DNA from: an uncultured Lachnospiraceae bacterium
GTDB lineage: Bacteria; Bacillota; Clostridia; Lachnospirales; Lachnospiraceae
Assembly: GCA_900315735.1 (NCBI GenBank)
Contig: ONAD01000014.1
Span: forward strand, 17,453 to 81,452
Length of the DNA stretch: 64,000 nucleotides
Reading direction: 5' to 3'
Within the stretch, counting starts at the first letter, position 1; every line of letters begins with the position of its first letter. The position numbers and the translations under genes are program-made. Shown one piece after another: positions 25,680 to 35,280 of the stretch. The notes beneath the pieces are model-generated. The model did not search any database, was not told the DNA's origin, and saw nothing but the letters and a program-made list of their open reading frames with translations.

Positions 25680-27578
25680 ATGGAAGAACTGGGTAATATT
25701 GCAGTCTTTTTAGCTGGATGGAATAGTGAATATCAGACCAGATTAATCAATGGTATTATTCGTAAGGCAAAGGAAGCAAACTATGCAATCTCTATTTTTA
25801 CCTGTCAGGCAGGGAGTGAGATTTCGGACAAGCATGTGCTTGGAGAAAATAAAATATATTCGCTGGCAAATCTTTCGCGTTTTGATGGCGTAATTTTGGC
25901 GACCAATACAATTTGGGAGAAACCAACAAAAGAGGAAATTATTCGAAGAATACATCACGCCGGCATTCCTGCAGTAAGCTTTGAAGAAAAGGTAGAAGGC
26001 TTAAGCCTGATTGGAATAGATAATTATAAGGCAATGCGGGAGATGATAGAGCATGTTGACAGTCATGGCTATCATCCGATTCATTTTGTAGCTGCAAATG
26101 CAACAAATGAAGAGAGTAATATCCGCCAGAAAGCATTTGAAGATTTTGTGGAAGAAAAGAACTATTCAACAGAAGATTATGCGGTATGGCATGGGGATTT
26201 TTCCTTTGACAGTGGTGTACAGGTAGTGGATGCCATGGAAAAGGCTGGAAAGATACCACGGGCACTTTGCTGTGCCAATGATGAGATGGCATTAGGTGCC
26301 TGCAACCGTTTGAAACAGTTGGGATATCAGGTGCCACAGGACATAGCAGTAACAGGATTTGATGGCTCTTATGATACCCAGCGCTATATTCCGGGAATTA
26401 CTACGGTAGACAGACCAAAGGAGACACTGGGATATACCGCTATGCAGTTACTTTTGCAGGAAATTGAGACAGGGAAGAAACAGGAGCTGATTTTAGCTTC
26501 CCGTGTTGCAGTGCATGAAAGCTGTGGCTGTGTTTTAGAGGATAAAAAGCGTGTGGTATCTGCGATAGAGACGTTATACCTTGAAAAAAAAGAAAATGAA
26601 AAATATACTTATCAGATACGCAATATGGAAGATGAGATGATGGAGTGCGAATCATTGGAAGAATTAATCTTCTGTATCCGTCAGAATATTGGAAAGTTTA
26701 CGACAGAGGATGCATATCTGTGCCTGAATAAGAGTGTTTATTATGAGATGACCGGCCGTGGTAACAGCATTTTACGCAACCGCACAATTACCTGTGATTA
26801 TGAAAACAAGATATACATAACCAAATTAAATAATGAGGACGGCATGCCGGAATTTTATTCTTTTACCAGTGAGCAGATGTTCCCGGCAATGTGGAATGGC
26901 AGAGGCTCAGGGGAATATCTCTATATGCCGGTTCATTTCAGGAATAATTGCCTGGGATATATGATACTGACCGGTACATTGGATACAAAACATATTCCGA
27001 ATTATTATGTCTGGATTCGTAATATCAGTAATGCATTGGAAAAGTTAAAGAATGTATCAGAACTTCGGAATGCTGCCCGTAACATTGATAATATGGCAGT
27101 CCGCGACAGCCTGACCGGAGTCTATAACCGGATGGGAATCAGCCGCTTTGTGGTAGACATGGTAAAACAGGCAAATGCCAACAAACGGAGACTACTATTT
27201 ATTTTTGCGGATATGGACGGCTTAAAGAAAATCAATGACGAGTTTGGTCACGAAGCCGGTGACCAGGCAATCTGTCTTGCGGCAGAGTCCCTGCAGGAAG
27301 CCTTCCGGGAAAATGAACTGATTATCCGCTATGGAGGAGATGAATTTTTAGTTGTTTCCGATGTTTTAAGCTGGGAGCAGGCAGAAGAAAAGAAGGCTCA
27401 GATAACAGCCTTGTTAAAGCAGTGGCAGAGGGATGAAAAGCTGCCATATCGTCTGTCAATGAGTATCGGTTATTACCAGAAGGAGCCGGATACCGAAGCG
27501 TCCATGGAACAGTATATTAACTGGGCAGATGAACGCATGTATGAGATTAAGTGTAAGAACCGCGAGCAGCGGAAATAA
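25680..27578 (+). CDS. Sugar-binding-domain/GGDEF diguanylate cyclase
   Basis: 632 residues, RBS GGAGGG. Residues ~1-285 match LacI/PurR-type periplasmic-binding domains (VFLAGWNSEYQTRLINGI, CANDEMALGA, ITTVDRP), without the helix-turn-helix and without a signal peptide or membrane helix, so the sensor is cytosolic. Residues ~290-460 are a linker, perhaps GAF-like. A GGDEF domain follows (DSLTGVYNRMG; GGDEF at 552-556). The inhibitory I-site RxxD position reads R-E-N-E. Expected reaction: 2 GTP to c-di-GMP, controlled by a cytosolic ligand. Confidence 0.88.
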   Translation: MEELGNIAVFLAGWNSEYQTRLINGIIRKAKEANYAISIFTCQAGSEISDKHVLGENKIYSLANLSRFDGVILATNTIWEKPTKEEIIRRIHHAGIPAVSFEEKVEGLSLIGIDNYKAMREMIEHVDSHGYHPIHFVAANATNEESNIRQKAFEDFVEEKNYSTEDYAVWHGDFSFDSGVQVVDAMEKAGKIPRALCCANDEMALGACNRLKQLGYQVPQDIAVTGFDGSYDTQRYIPGITTVDRPKETLGYTAMQLLLQEIETGKKQELILASRVAVHESCGCVLEDKKRVVSAIETLYLEKKENEKYTYQIRNMEDEMMECESLEELIFCIRQNIGKFTTEDAYLCLNKSVYYEMTGRGNSILRNRTITCDYENKIYITKLNNEDGMPEFYSFTSEQMFPAMWNGRGSGEYLYMPVHFRNNCLGYMILTGTLDTKHIPNYYVWIRNISNALEKLKNVSELRNAARNIDNMAVRDSLTGVYNRMGISRFVVDMVKQANANKRRLLFIFADMDGLKKINDEFGHEAGDQAICLAAESLQEAFRENELIIRYGGDEFLVVSDVLSWEQAEEKKAQITALLKQWQRDEKLPYRLSMSIGYYQKEPDTEASMEQYINWADERMYEIKCKNREQRK

Positions 27579-27598
27579 GTAATAAGAATAAAAACATG

Positions 27599-27645
27599 AA
27601 AAGGCATTGGAGCAGAAAAAAATTCCTGTTCGAATGCCTTTTTTT
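27599..27645. terminator. Bidirectional terminator between GGDEF and cotF-like genes
   Basis: AAGGCATT (27,601-27,608) pairs with AATGCCTT (27,633-27,640), followed by T on the + strand and preceded by A, so it can serve both converging genes. Confidence 0.75.
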
Positions 27646-27662
27646 GCAGCAGGCTCTTACGG

Positions 27663-28115
27663 TTAAGCCATCTGGTTTGCAGTTTTATAACTGTAAATCA
27701 TTTCTGCGTGCTGCTGCTCCTCGGTCTGGATGTGGTTTAAAATCTGACGTACCTTTGGAGAAGCAAAGCTGAATAAATCATTGTTGTATGCAGAAGATAC
27801 ATACTTTTCACTGGAAATGGAATCACTGCACAGTAATGCATCGTGCTTTTTGTCGGCATTTTCGCTGGATGCATGGTAGGTAGCTTTTGGCTGATAGTTT
27901 TTCGGGGCAGCCGTACCAACATCAGGAGTATCACCGGAAAGCAGGCTGCAGATTGTGTCGTAGTGTTCCGCTTCCTCTTTCTGAATGTCTTCGAATAACT
28001 GCTTTAATTCAGGGTCTTTTGCTTCGCTGCTGTAAAAGGCATATTTGTCACGGCAAAGCTCTTCCTGCTGCTTTAAATCGTTTAACAGCATGGTCTCTTG
28101 TTCAGTTAAAATCAT
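27663..28115 (-). CDS. CotF-family spore coat protein
   Basis: 150 residues, RBS GAGGTGAT on the minus strand. Ferritin-like helical pair: MILTEQETMLLNDLKQQE, a first helix with LFEDIQKEEAEHYDTI, a mid-region linker, then a second helix with VRQILNHIQTEEQQHAEMIY. This is the usual arrangement of CotF-like coat proteins in Clostridia. Evidence that the organism sporulates or descends from sporulators. Stands alone, divergent from the alanine symporter gene. Confidence 0.82.
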   Translation of the reverse strand: MILTEQETMLLNDLKQQEELCRDKYAFYSSEAKDPELKQLFEDIQKEEAEHYDTICSLLSGDTPDVGTAAPKNYQPKATYHASSENADKKHDALLCSDSISSEKYVSSAYNNDLFSFASPKVRQILNHIQTEEQQHAEMIYSYKTANQMA

Positions 28116-28275
28116 TTTGTCATCACCTCGTCAGTAATATAACCTGAAAGGAGTATTTTTATACAAATATTAAGGAAAAAGAGACAGAATTATTGATTAC
28201 ACTTGATAACTGTGCTATGCTAAAGCGTATTTAACCAATTAAATTGGAATCAAAAGAGAATAGGAGCGAACGAAA

Positions 28276-29697
28276 ATGTTAGACCAGATCGACAGCATTC
28301 TTGGCAAAATTGATGATTTTGTCTGGGGTGTACCACTTATTGTACTGATTCTTTTGGTGGGAATTTTTCTTACCTTCCGCCTGAAGGGACTTCAGATTAC
28401 AAAGCTGCCTTTAGCAGTAAAATATTTGTTTGAAAATGAAAAGAGCGGTGAATCCGGAGAGGTATCCAGCTTTGCAGCACTTTGTACTGCATTGTCAGCA
28501 ACCATTGGAACCGGAAATATCGTCGGAGTAGCAACTGCGCTGGTAGAAGGTGGACCGGGTGCGTTGTTCTGGATGTGGATGGCAGCACTGGTAGGAACTG
28601 CTACAAAATACAGCGAGTGTCTTCTGGCAATCAAATATCGTGTAGTTGCAGACGATGGTCATATCATCGGCGGACCATTTTATTATATTGAAAAAGGAAT
28701 GGGACCAAAGTGGAAATGGCTTGGAAAATTATTTGCTTTCTTTGGTGTAGGCGTAGGTTTATTCGGAATCGGAACTTTCACACAGATTAATGGTATTACC
28801 AGTGCGGTAAAGGGCTTCTTTGACCCGGATACCACCTGGACCGTTGACCTCTTTGGAAGAACTTATTCCTGGACGGTAATTATTGCGGGTATTATTCTTA
28901 CAATCTGCGTGGCACTTGTTATTATCGGTGGAATTAAGAGAATTTCTACTGTATCACAGATTGTAGTTCCATTTATGGCACTGACTTATGTGGTTGTTGT
29001 ATTAATTATTATTGTGACACATATTACAGAGGTTCCGGCAGCATTTGCAACCATTATTAAGAGTGCCTTCGGATTTAAGGCAGTAGCCGGTGGTGCAATG
29101 GGAAGTATTATTGTAGCAATGCAGAAAGGTATTGCCCGTGGTATTTTCTCAAATGAAGCAGGACTTGGTAGTGCACCAATCGCGGCTGCAGCAGCCCAGA
29201 CCGATTATCCGGTAAAACAGGGACTGGTTTCCATGCTTGGAACTGTAATTGATACACTGATTATCTGTACCATGACAGGTCTTGCAATCGTACTTACAGG
29301 TGCATGGGACATGGGCTTGGAAGGTGTTGCCGTTACAACCAAGGCATTCCAGCTCGGACTTCCATTCCCGGATCAGGTCGCATCCTTTATCCTGATGGTC
29401 TGCTTGGTATTCTTCGCATTTACCACAATCTTAGGATGGGATTATTACAGTGAGCGTTGTCTTGAGTATCTGACCGGACATAAGAAAGCCGTTGTAAAAG
29501 CATACCGTTGGTTATATATCTTAGCTGTATTTATCGGACCATTTATGACAGTATCTGCTGTATGGACCATTGCAGATATTTTCAACGGACTGATGGCTCT
29601 GCCGAACCTGATTGCAGTTACTGCACTGAGCGGCGTGGTTGTAGCTGAGACAAAGGTTTATATGGATGGATTAAAAAAAGATAAGATTCAGCCATAA
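28276..29697 (+). CDS. Sodium:alanine symporter family (AGCS) transporter
   Basis: 473 residues, about 11 membrane helices. Family signatures: ALCTALSATIGTGNIVGVATA near residues 65-85, GGPGALFWMWMAALVGTATKYSE, and FSNEAGLGSAPIAAAAA. Imports alanine, glycine or a related amino acid with Na+ or H+. Length is normal for AGCS. RBS around 28,262 (AGGAG). Single-gene unit; possible -35 TTGATA and -10 TATGCT near 28,203-28,220. Confidence 0.93.
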   Translation: MLDQIDSILGKIDDFVWGVPLIVLILLVGIFLTFRLKGLQITKLPLAVKYLFENEKSGESGEVSSFAALCTALSATIGTGNIVGVATALVEGGPGALFWMWMAALVGTATKYSECLLAIKYRVVADDGHIIGGPFYYIEKGMGPKWKWLGKLFAFFGVGVGLFGIGTFTQINGITSAVKGFFDPDTTWTVDLFGRTYSWTVIIAGIILTICVALVIIGGIKRISTVSQIVVPFMALTYVVVVLIIIVTHITEVPAAFATIIKSAFGFKAVAGGAMGSIIVAMQKGIARGIFSNEAGLGSAPIAAAAAQTDYPVKQGLVSMLGTVIDTLIICTMTGLAIVLTGAWDMGLEGVAVTTKAFQLGLPFPDQVASFILMVCLVFFAFTTILGWDYYSERCLEYLTGHKKAVVKAYRWLYILAVFIGPFMTVSAVWTIADIFNGLMALPNLIAVTALSGVVVAETKVYMDGLKKDKIQP

Positions 29698-29749
29698 AAA
29701 GATAAAAAAATGGGGATATTAGATTATCGTTAATTAGGAGCAAATTGCA

Positions 29750-31477
29750 GTGAGAAAGTTATTGCGTTTTTTAAAGGATTATAAGAAAGAAAGTATTTTA
29801 AGTCCGTTATTTAAATTATTAGAGGCATCCTTTGAATTGTTTGTGCCTTTGGTTATGGCGGCAATCATTGATACCGGTATTGGCAATAAAGATGGCGGAT
29901 TCATCTTGAAAATGTGTGGAATCTTGATTTCGCTGGCATTAGTGGGACTGACCTGTTCCATAACCGCACAGTATTTTGCAGCAAAAGCAGCAGTTGGTTT
30001 TGCAACCAAGGTACGTCATGCATTATTTGACCATATTCAGAAATTATCCTATACGGAGATGGATACCGCAGGAACGGATACCATGATTACCCGAATGACC
30101 AGTGACATCAATCAGGCACAGTCCGGTGTCAATATGGTGCTTCGTCTGTTCTTACGTTCTCCGTTTATTGTATTTGGCGCCATGATTATGGCATTTACCA
30201 TTGATGTAAAAGCAGCGCTTATCTTTGTGGTAACGATTCCTGTTTTATCCGTTGTGGTATTTGGAATTATGATAATCACAATTCCGTTGTTCCGCCGGGT
30301 GCAGGCATCTTTGGACAAGGTTCTTGGAGTAACCAGAGAGAATCTCACCGGAAGCCGTGTCATCCGTGCCTTTAATAAAGAGCAGGAAGAAATTGCAGAT
30401 TTTGATGAGAGCAACGAGAGACTGACGGATGTACAGCTTTTCGTAGGAAGAATTTCTGCACTGATGAATCCACTGACTTATATCATCATCAATGTGGCAC
30501 TGGTTATTCTTATCTGGACCGGTGCAATTCAGGTAAATATCGGAAATATTTCTCAGGGTGAAGTAGTAGCACTGGTAAACTATATGTCCCAGATTCTGGT
30601 AGAATTAGTAAAGCTTGCCAACCTGATTATCACAGTAACCAAGGCAATTGCCTGTGGAAACCGTGTACAGAGCATTTTCGAAATGGAGACTTCCATGGTA
30701 GACGGAAATGGAAGCGAAAAGGAAGATACCGGATATACCGTAGAGTTCCGCAATGTTTCCATGCGTTATAAGGGCGCCGGGGCAGATACCTTAACTGACA
30801 TTGATTTTAAAGCGAAGCCGGGAGATACCATTGGTATTATCGGTGGAACCGGTTCCGGAAAGTCCTCTGTGGTCAATCTGATTCCTCGTTTCTATGATGT
30901 TACGGAAGGACAGGTTATGGTAGATGGCATGGATGTCCGGGATTATAAGATTACGGATTTAAGAGATAAAATTGGTATTGTGCCGCAGAAGGCAGTGCTG
31001 TTTGCCGGAACCATCCGAAGCAATCTTGCCTGGGGCAAAGAGGATGCGACGGAAGAAGAGATGCAGCAGGCACTTGCTGTTGCACAGGCAGCAGAAGTTG
31101 TAGATAAGAAAGAGGGTAAGCTGGATGCAGAAGTCGAACAGGGTGGAAAGAATTTCTCCGGTGGACAGAAGCAGCGTCTTACCATTGCAAGAGCACTGGT
31201 AAAACAGCCGGAAATCCTTATCATGGACGACAGCTCATCTGCACTGGATTATGCTACGGATGCAAAGCTGCGTCAGGCAATTCATAATATGCCAAACCGT
31301 CCGACCGTATTTATCGTATCACAGCGTGCCGCATCCATTATGTATGCGGATAAGATTGTCGTATTAGATGATGGAGCTGTTGCAGGAATCGGCACTCATG
31401 AAGAACTGTTAAAGGACTGCAGCGTATATCAGGAAATCTATTATTCGCAGTTTAAGAAGACGGAAGGAGGACACTGA
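29750..31477 (+). CDS. ABC exporter half-transporter, degenerate-site subunit
   Basis: 575 residues from GTG 29,750 (AGGAG upstream). Six membrane helices in residues 1-310, then an ATPase domain: Walker A GGTGSGKS, signature FSGGQ, Walker B IMDDSSSALD. The Glu after the Walker B Asp is replaced by Asp, the usual mark of the non-hydrolysing site in heterodimeric exporters such as BmrC/D or TM287/288. Pairs with the next gene, 1 base away. Substrate unknown; drugs, lipids or peptides are possible. Confidence 0.92.
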   Translation: MRKLLRFLKDYKKESILSPLFKLLEASFELFVPLVMAAIIDTGIGNKDGGFILKMCGILISLALVGLTCSITAQYFAAKAAVGFATKVRHALFDHIQKLSYTEMDTAGTDTMITRMTSDINQAQSGVNMVLRLFLRSPFIVFGAMIMAFTIDVKAALIFVVTIPVLSVVVFGIMIITIPLFRRVQASLDKVLGVTRENLTGSRVIRAFNKEQEEIADFDESNERLTDVQLFVGRISALMNPLTYIIINVALVILIWTGAIQVNIGNISQGEVVALVNYMSQILVELVKLANLIITVTKAIACGNRVQSIFEMETSMVDGNGSEKEDTGYTVEFRNVSMRYKGAGADTLTDIDFKAKPGDTIGIIGGTGSGKSSVVNLIPRFYDVTEGQVMVDGMDVRDYKITDLRDKIGIVPQKAVLFAGTIRSNLAWGKEDATEEEMQQALAVAQAAEVVDKKEGKLDAEVEQGGKNFSGGQKQRLTIARALVKQPEILIMDDSSSALDYATDAKLRQAIHNMPNRPTVFIVSQRAASIMYADKIVVLDDGAVAGIGTHEELLKDCSVYQEIYYSQFKKTEGGH

Positions 31478-31478
31478 T

Positions 31479-33230
31479 ATGAAGAAGGAATCAAGACAGA
31501 AGGAAACTCTGGGAAGAATTCTTAAGTATATGAAAAAGTACTGGCTTTTCTTAGGTTTGTCAATCGCATTGGCAGCAATCAGTGTAATTTTAACCTTATA
31601 CATTCCGATTCTTACCGGAGATGCCATTGATTATATCGTAGATAAAGGAAAAGTAGATTTTACTTATATTACACCGATTCTTAAGAAAATGGTGGTAGTT
31701 ATTCTGATTACGGCAGTTGCCCAGTGGATTATGAACATCTGCAACAACAAGATGACTTATAACATTGTCCGGGATATCCGTAAGGATGCTATTCGTAAAA
31801 TAGAGATTCTTCCACTGAAATATTTAGATGCACATTCCTATGGTGAAGTAGTCAGCCGTGTGATTGCAGATGTAGACCAGTTTGCAGACGGTCTTCTGAT
31901 GGGCTTTACCCAGCTGTTTACGGGTGTGGTAACAATTGTTGGAACTTTAGGCTTTATGTTAAGTGTAAATGTAAAAATCACCGCAGTGGTAGTATTTTTA
32001 ACACCGCTGTCCTTTGTGGTAGCAGGCTTTATTGCAAAGAAAACATTCTCCATGTTTAAGCTGCAGTCTGAGACCAGAGGAGAACAGACCGCTTTAATTG
32101 ATGAAATGATTGGAAATCAGAAAATTGTTCAGGCATTTTCCCATGAGGATGAAGCCCTGGAAAATTTTGATGAAATCAATGAAAGGCTGGAAAAATATTC
32201 CCTTCGTGCCTTATTCTTTTCCAGCATTACCAATCCGAGTACCCGTTTTATCAATGCGTTAGTTTATGCAGGTGTTGGCGTGTTTGGCGCAATTTCAGCC
32301 ATCCATGGCGGAATCAGTGTCGGACAGCTTTCCTGTTTCTTAAGTTATGCAAACCAGTATACGAAGCCATTCAACGAGATTTCCGGTGTCGTAACGGAGT
32401 TGCAGAATGCACTGGCCTGTGCGGCAAGAGTATTTGAGCTGATTGATGAAGAGGCACAGGTACCGGACGCAGAGGATGCAGTAGTATTAGAGGAAGTAAA
32501 GGGAGATGTGGATTTAGAGCATGTTTACTTCTCTTATGAGCCGGGACAGAAACTGATTGAGGACTTTAATCTTCATGTCAATCCGGGTGAGCGTGTGGCA
32601 ATTGTCGGACCGACCGGATGTGGTAAGACAACATTAATTAATCTTCTGATGCGTTTCTATGATGTCAACAGCGGAACTATCCGTGTCAGCGGAGTGCCGG
32701 TTAAAGATATGACCAGAAGCAGCCTGCGCAGCAGTTATGGTATGGTATTGCAGGAAACCTGGTTAAAAGAGGGAACCATCCGTGAGAATATCTGTATGGG
32801 AAAACCGGATGCTACCGATGAAGAGATGATGGAAGCCGCAAAAGCGTCCCATGCCCATAACTTTATCAAGCGTCTGCCGAATGGCTATGATACGGTTATT
32901 GCAGAAGACGGAGGCAATCTGTCCCAGGGACAGAAACAGCTTCTTTGCATTGCCAGAGTTATGCTTTGCCTGCCGCCAATGCTGATATTGGATGAAGCAA
33001 CTTCTTCTATTGATACACGAACCGAGATGAAGATTCAGGAAGCCTTTGGCAGAATGATGAAAGGAAGAACCAGTTTTATCGTTGCCCATCGTCTGTCTAC
33101 CATTGAAGAGGCGGATATCATTCTGGTTATGAAAGATGGCCATATTATCGAACAGGGCAATCATGAAGAACTGCTTCAGAAGAATGGCTTCTATGCAGCC
33201 CTTTATAACAGCCAGTTCGTACAGTCATAG
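31479..33230 (+). CDS. ABC exporter half-transporter, partner subunit
   Basis: 583 residues. Six membrane helices, then Walker A GPTGCGKTT, a non-standard signature LSQGQ, and a complete Walker B LILDEATSSID with the catalytic Glu, then H-loop VAHRLST. In the dimer this subunit's Walker B works with the consensus signature of its partner, while its own altered signature faces the degenerate site. Strong RBS GGAGGA in the end of the partner gene. Ends 7 bases from the converging methyltransferase-like gene. Confidence 0.93.
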   Translation: MKKESRQKETLGRILKYMKKYWLFLGLSIALAAISVILTLYIPILTGDAIDYIVDKGKVDFTYITPILKKMVVVILITAVAQWIMNICNNKMTYNIVRDIRKDAIRKIEILPLKYLDAHSYGEVVSRVIADVDQFADGLLMGFTQLFTGVVTIVGTLGFMLSVNVKITAVVVFLTPLSFVVAGFIAKKTFSMFKLQSETRGEQTALIDEMIGNQKIVQAFSHEDEALENFDEINERLEKYSLRALFFSSITNPSTRFINALVYAGVGVFGAISAIHGGISVGQLSCFLSYANQYTKPFNEISGVVTELQNALACAARVFELIDEEAQVPDAEDAVVLEEVKGDVDLEHVYFSYEPGQKLIEDFNLHVNPGERVAIVGPTGCGKTTLINLLMRFYDVNSGTIRVSGVPVKDMTRSSLRSSYGMVLQETWLKEGTIRENICMGKPDATDEEMMEAAKASHAHNFIKRLPNGYDTVIAEDGGNLSQGQKQLLCIARVMLCLPPMLILDEATSSIDTRTEMKIQEAFGRMMKGRTSFIVAHRLSTIEEADIILVMKDGHIIEQGNHEELLQKNGFYAALYNSQFVQS

Positions 33231-33237
33231 AATTGAT

Positions 33238-34059
33238 TTATAGTGTTACATGTTGTAACAGCATTTCATACGTTACCCCAAGTTCCGGATTAAAATTCCA
33301 TGGAACGAGAGCTGCCTGGCAGCCGGGGTAACGTTTTTTGATGTCTAAAATACATTCCATGGCGCCACTTACGGGAGAATCATTAAGGGAAGAGGTCCGT
33401 TCATTTCCAAAGAAAGCGTCTTTCCCGGTGGAAAGTAAAATCGTATCATTAACTCGTTTTACAATTTCAGCGGTCTGGGAGGCAATATATTCCGTTACCC
33501 GTTCGTCCTGCCAGTGACAGGCTTCTGCAATAGTATCCCAGATCCAGGCAGCCATATTATTAAGCTGGCTGTGAAGTCCAAAAGCCACAGAATAATCAAA
33601 AGCATGACTGCCATAGCGGATGATATGCTTTTTGGCTTTCTCATAAGTCTGATGCAGAAAAGCCAGCGCTGTACTGACCGGAAGCTCCGTATCGATGGAA
33701 GCACCAAATAGCTTTTTCTGCTCAAAGAGTGTATCACAGAATTTCTCGTAGTCACTGCCGTATAAACCAGTAAGATTACATTCGTCAAGGTGAATCGTAG
33801 GATAAGATTCCAGTTGATAACGTTTTAACGCCTGCTTCATGGAAGGAAGATTATTGTCAATTAAAGTAATCGATGAAAAGTGTCCGGCAAGGAGTGACAA
33901 ATTCCAGTCGTTACAGCAGCCAGCACCAAAGATAGCAAGAGTGCTGTCAGCAGCAGTAGATGCAATCAGATAGTTGCTGATGGCATTGCGATACTCCGCC
34001 CAGTCTTCGTAGGCATGGGGCAGAAACTGTTTTTGTAAGAGGTCTTCGTAAAGTGACAT
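33238..34059 (-). CDS. SAM-dependent methyltransferase-like protein
   Basis: 273 residues, RBS AGGAG. LAIFGAGCCNDWNLSLLAGHFSSITLIDNN near residues 40-70 is a motif I/II pattern of class I methyltransferases: glycine-rich loop, then an acidic end of strand 2. No recognised substrate domain follows. Two Trp/His-rich segments (WIWDTIAEACHW) lie in the C-terminal half. Length typical. Upstream on the same strand lie palindrome A and the DUF4250 gene. Confidence 0.6.
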   Translation of the reverse strand: MSLYEDLLQKQFLPHAYEDWAEYRNAISNYLIASTAADSTLAIFGAGCCNDWNLSLLAGHFSSITLIDNNLPSMKQALKRYQLESYPTIHLDECNLTGLYGSDYEKFCDTLFEQKKLFGASIDTELPVSTALAFLHQTYEKAKKHIIRYGSHAFDYSVAFGLHSQLNNMAAWIWDTIAEACHWQDERVTEYIASQTAEIVKRVNDTILLSTGKDAFFGNERTSSLNDSPVSGAMECILDIKKRYPGCQAALVPWNFNPELGVTYEMLLQHVTL

Positions 34060-34090
34060 GGGATACTCCTTTCATGAGTCAAAACGGTTG

Positions 34091-34388
34091 GTATCAATAT
34101 GGTTGGGTTTGGCGATGGAAGGAAAAAGGCGTTTTCCAAGTAGCTGCAGCAGATATGCCTTTCCCTCCGTAAGGGGCACTAAGAATTCCTGTATACAAGC
34201 ATTTTCTTCCGGCAACCGGCACAAAGTCACATCCATGTTCCACTTGTGCCTCGCCGGTACATCCTGTACCGGCGTTGCCTGCTACAAGAAGGAATTCCAA
34301 GTGCCCCTAACAGATGAAAAAAATATATCTGCACGCAGCTCCTTAGAAAATGTCCTTCCTCCCTCACAACAACAGACCATATTTATAC
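34091..34388. repeat. Palindromic element A with cloverleaf-like core
   Basis: Imperfect palindrome of ~298 bp centred near 34,239. Ends GTATCAATATGGT and ACCATATTTATAC. Arms align by eye over ~75 bases each (shared AGCTGC, GCAGATAT and AGGGGCAC). The core (34,172-34,307) begins GGGGCACT and ends AGTGCCCC; inside are GGCAAC/GTTGCC, a GCCGGTACA/TGTACCGGC hairpin and a GGCACA/TGTGCC hairpin. Its reverse complement matches the core of element B. The stop codon of DUF4250 lies in its right edge. Confidence 0.85.
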
Positions 34389-34559
34389 AAACTGGTTTGC
34401 CTTCTCGTCATATTCGTAGTCGATGGCAGAAAGCTTATTGCAAAGCTCGTCCTTCGAAAGATTTAAGGCAGAACATAGTTCATCCAGGGTAGGATAGAAG
34501 TCACGAAGCTGCGTATTGATGTAACTTAATAACATGACTGGGTCATTTGGTATATTCAT
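34383..34559 (-). CDS. DUF4250 domain protein
   Basis: 58 residues from the ATG at 34,559, with AAAGGAG upstream; longer frames run into palindrome B and lack an RBS. MNIPNDPVMLLSYINTQLRD, then LDELCSALNL and IDYEYDEKANQFV match the short DUF4250 family, common in Clostridia and of unknown function. It is boxed between the two palindromes; any promoter must lie inside element B. Confidence 0.88.
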   Translation of the reverse strand: MNIPNDPVMLLSYINTQLRDFYPTLDELCSALNLSKDELCNKLSAIDYEYDEKANQFV

Positions 34560-34588
34560 GGTGTAATATCTCCTTTTATCATTGATTG

Positions 34589-35119
34589 CATAGGTGATTG
34601 CGAAAGGGAGGAGAGGATTTTCTGATAAAAAAGTTTTAAGGCATTCGCTGCACATTTGATTTTAAGATGATGAAATGCCACAGTTCTAAGTAGTCCATTT
34701 TTCTTTTTCAGATAAAAACAGTCTTTTCCATGTTTAACAGAATATTGGTACTGTCCGTCAAAGTACGGATGCCTTTTAAGGGCTGTTAGGGGCACTTGGA
34801 ATTTCGTCTGGCAACAGGCAACGCTGGTACAGGGATGTACCAGCGAGGCACATTTGAACATGGATGTGAATATGTGCCGGTTGCCAGATGAAATCAGAAT
34901 TATGCCGAAATTCCCAGTGCCCCTTGCAGACATTATGTGGCATCCGCTTTTGACGGACAGCGCAGCTATTCAGCCAAAGCAACTGGAAAGACAGTTTACA
35001 ACCAAACAAAAGACGCATTCTAAGAACTGTTGGCATTTTGTATCGGATAAAGAGAAATTCCCCTGAGAATCGCATAATATTTTTCACCAGAAATCTCTCC
35101 CCATTCGCAATCACCTATG
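34589..35119. repeat. Palindromic element B with cloverleaf-like core
   Basis: Imperfect palindrome of ~531 bp centred near 34,854. Exact 16-bp terminal inverted repeat CATAGGTGATTGCGAA (34,589-34,604; complement at 35,104-35,119). Arms of ~195 bases align along their length (e.g. AAATGCCA/CAGTTCT, CTGTCCGTCAAA, CGGATGCC, AGGGGCACT). Apex: TCTGGCAAC pairs exactly with GTTGCCAGA, enclosing a GCTGGTACA/TGTACCAGC hairpin and a GGCACAT/ATGTGCC hairpin. Together with element A this accounts for most of 34,060-35,120. Confidence 0.85.
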
Positions 35120-35191
35120 GATTACTCAGGTCTATGCCAATTTTAGTCCAAAATATATCCGCTGACAACCCAAAATAAATTTAGAAAATGA

Positions 35192-35220
35192 TTTACATTA
35201 CTGATTTATCATGGTAGTAT
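35192..35220 (+). promoter_or_regulatory. Promoter of the amino-acid ABC operon
   Basis: -35 TTTACA (35,192-35,197), 17-base spacer, -10 TAGTAT (35,215-35,220). About 60 bases before the lipoprotein start. Confidence 0.5.
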
Positions 35221-35280
35221 ACTAAAGTGATAGAAAAAGAACTTAATAAAAGAAGTTGCAAAAAGAGGAGGAACTCTATT

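Noticed and set aside
34058..35114. Several frames of 100-144 codons across the palindromes, giving similar peptides (e.g. SGNRHKVTSMF and SGNRHIFTSMF).
   Set aside because: Similarity follows from the shared repeat DNA; the frames differ in strand, run through stem structures and lack ribosome binding sites.
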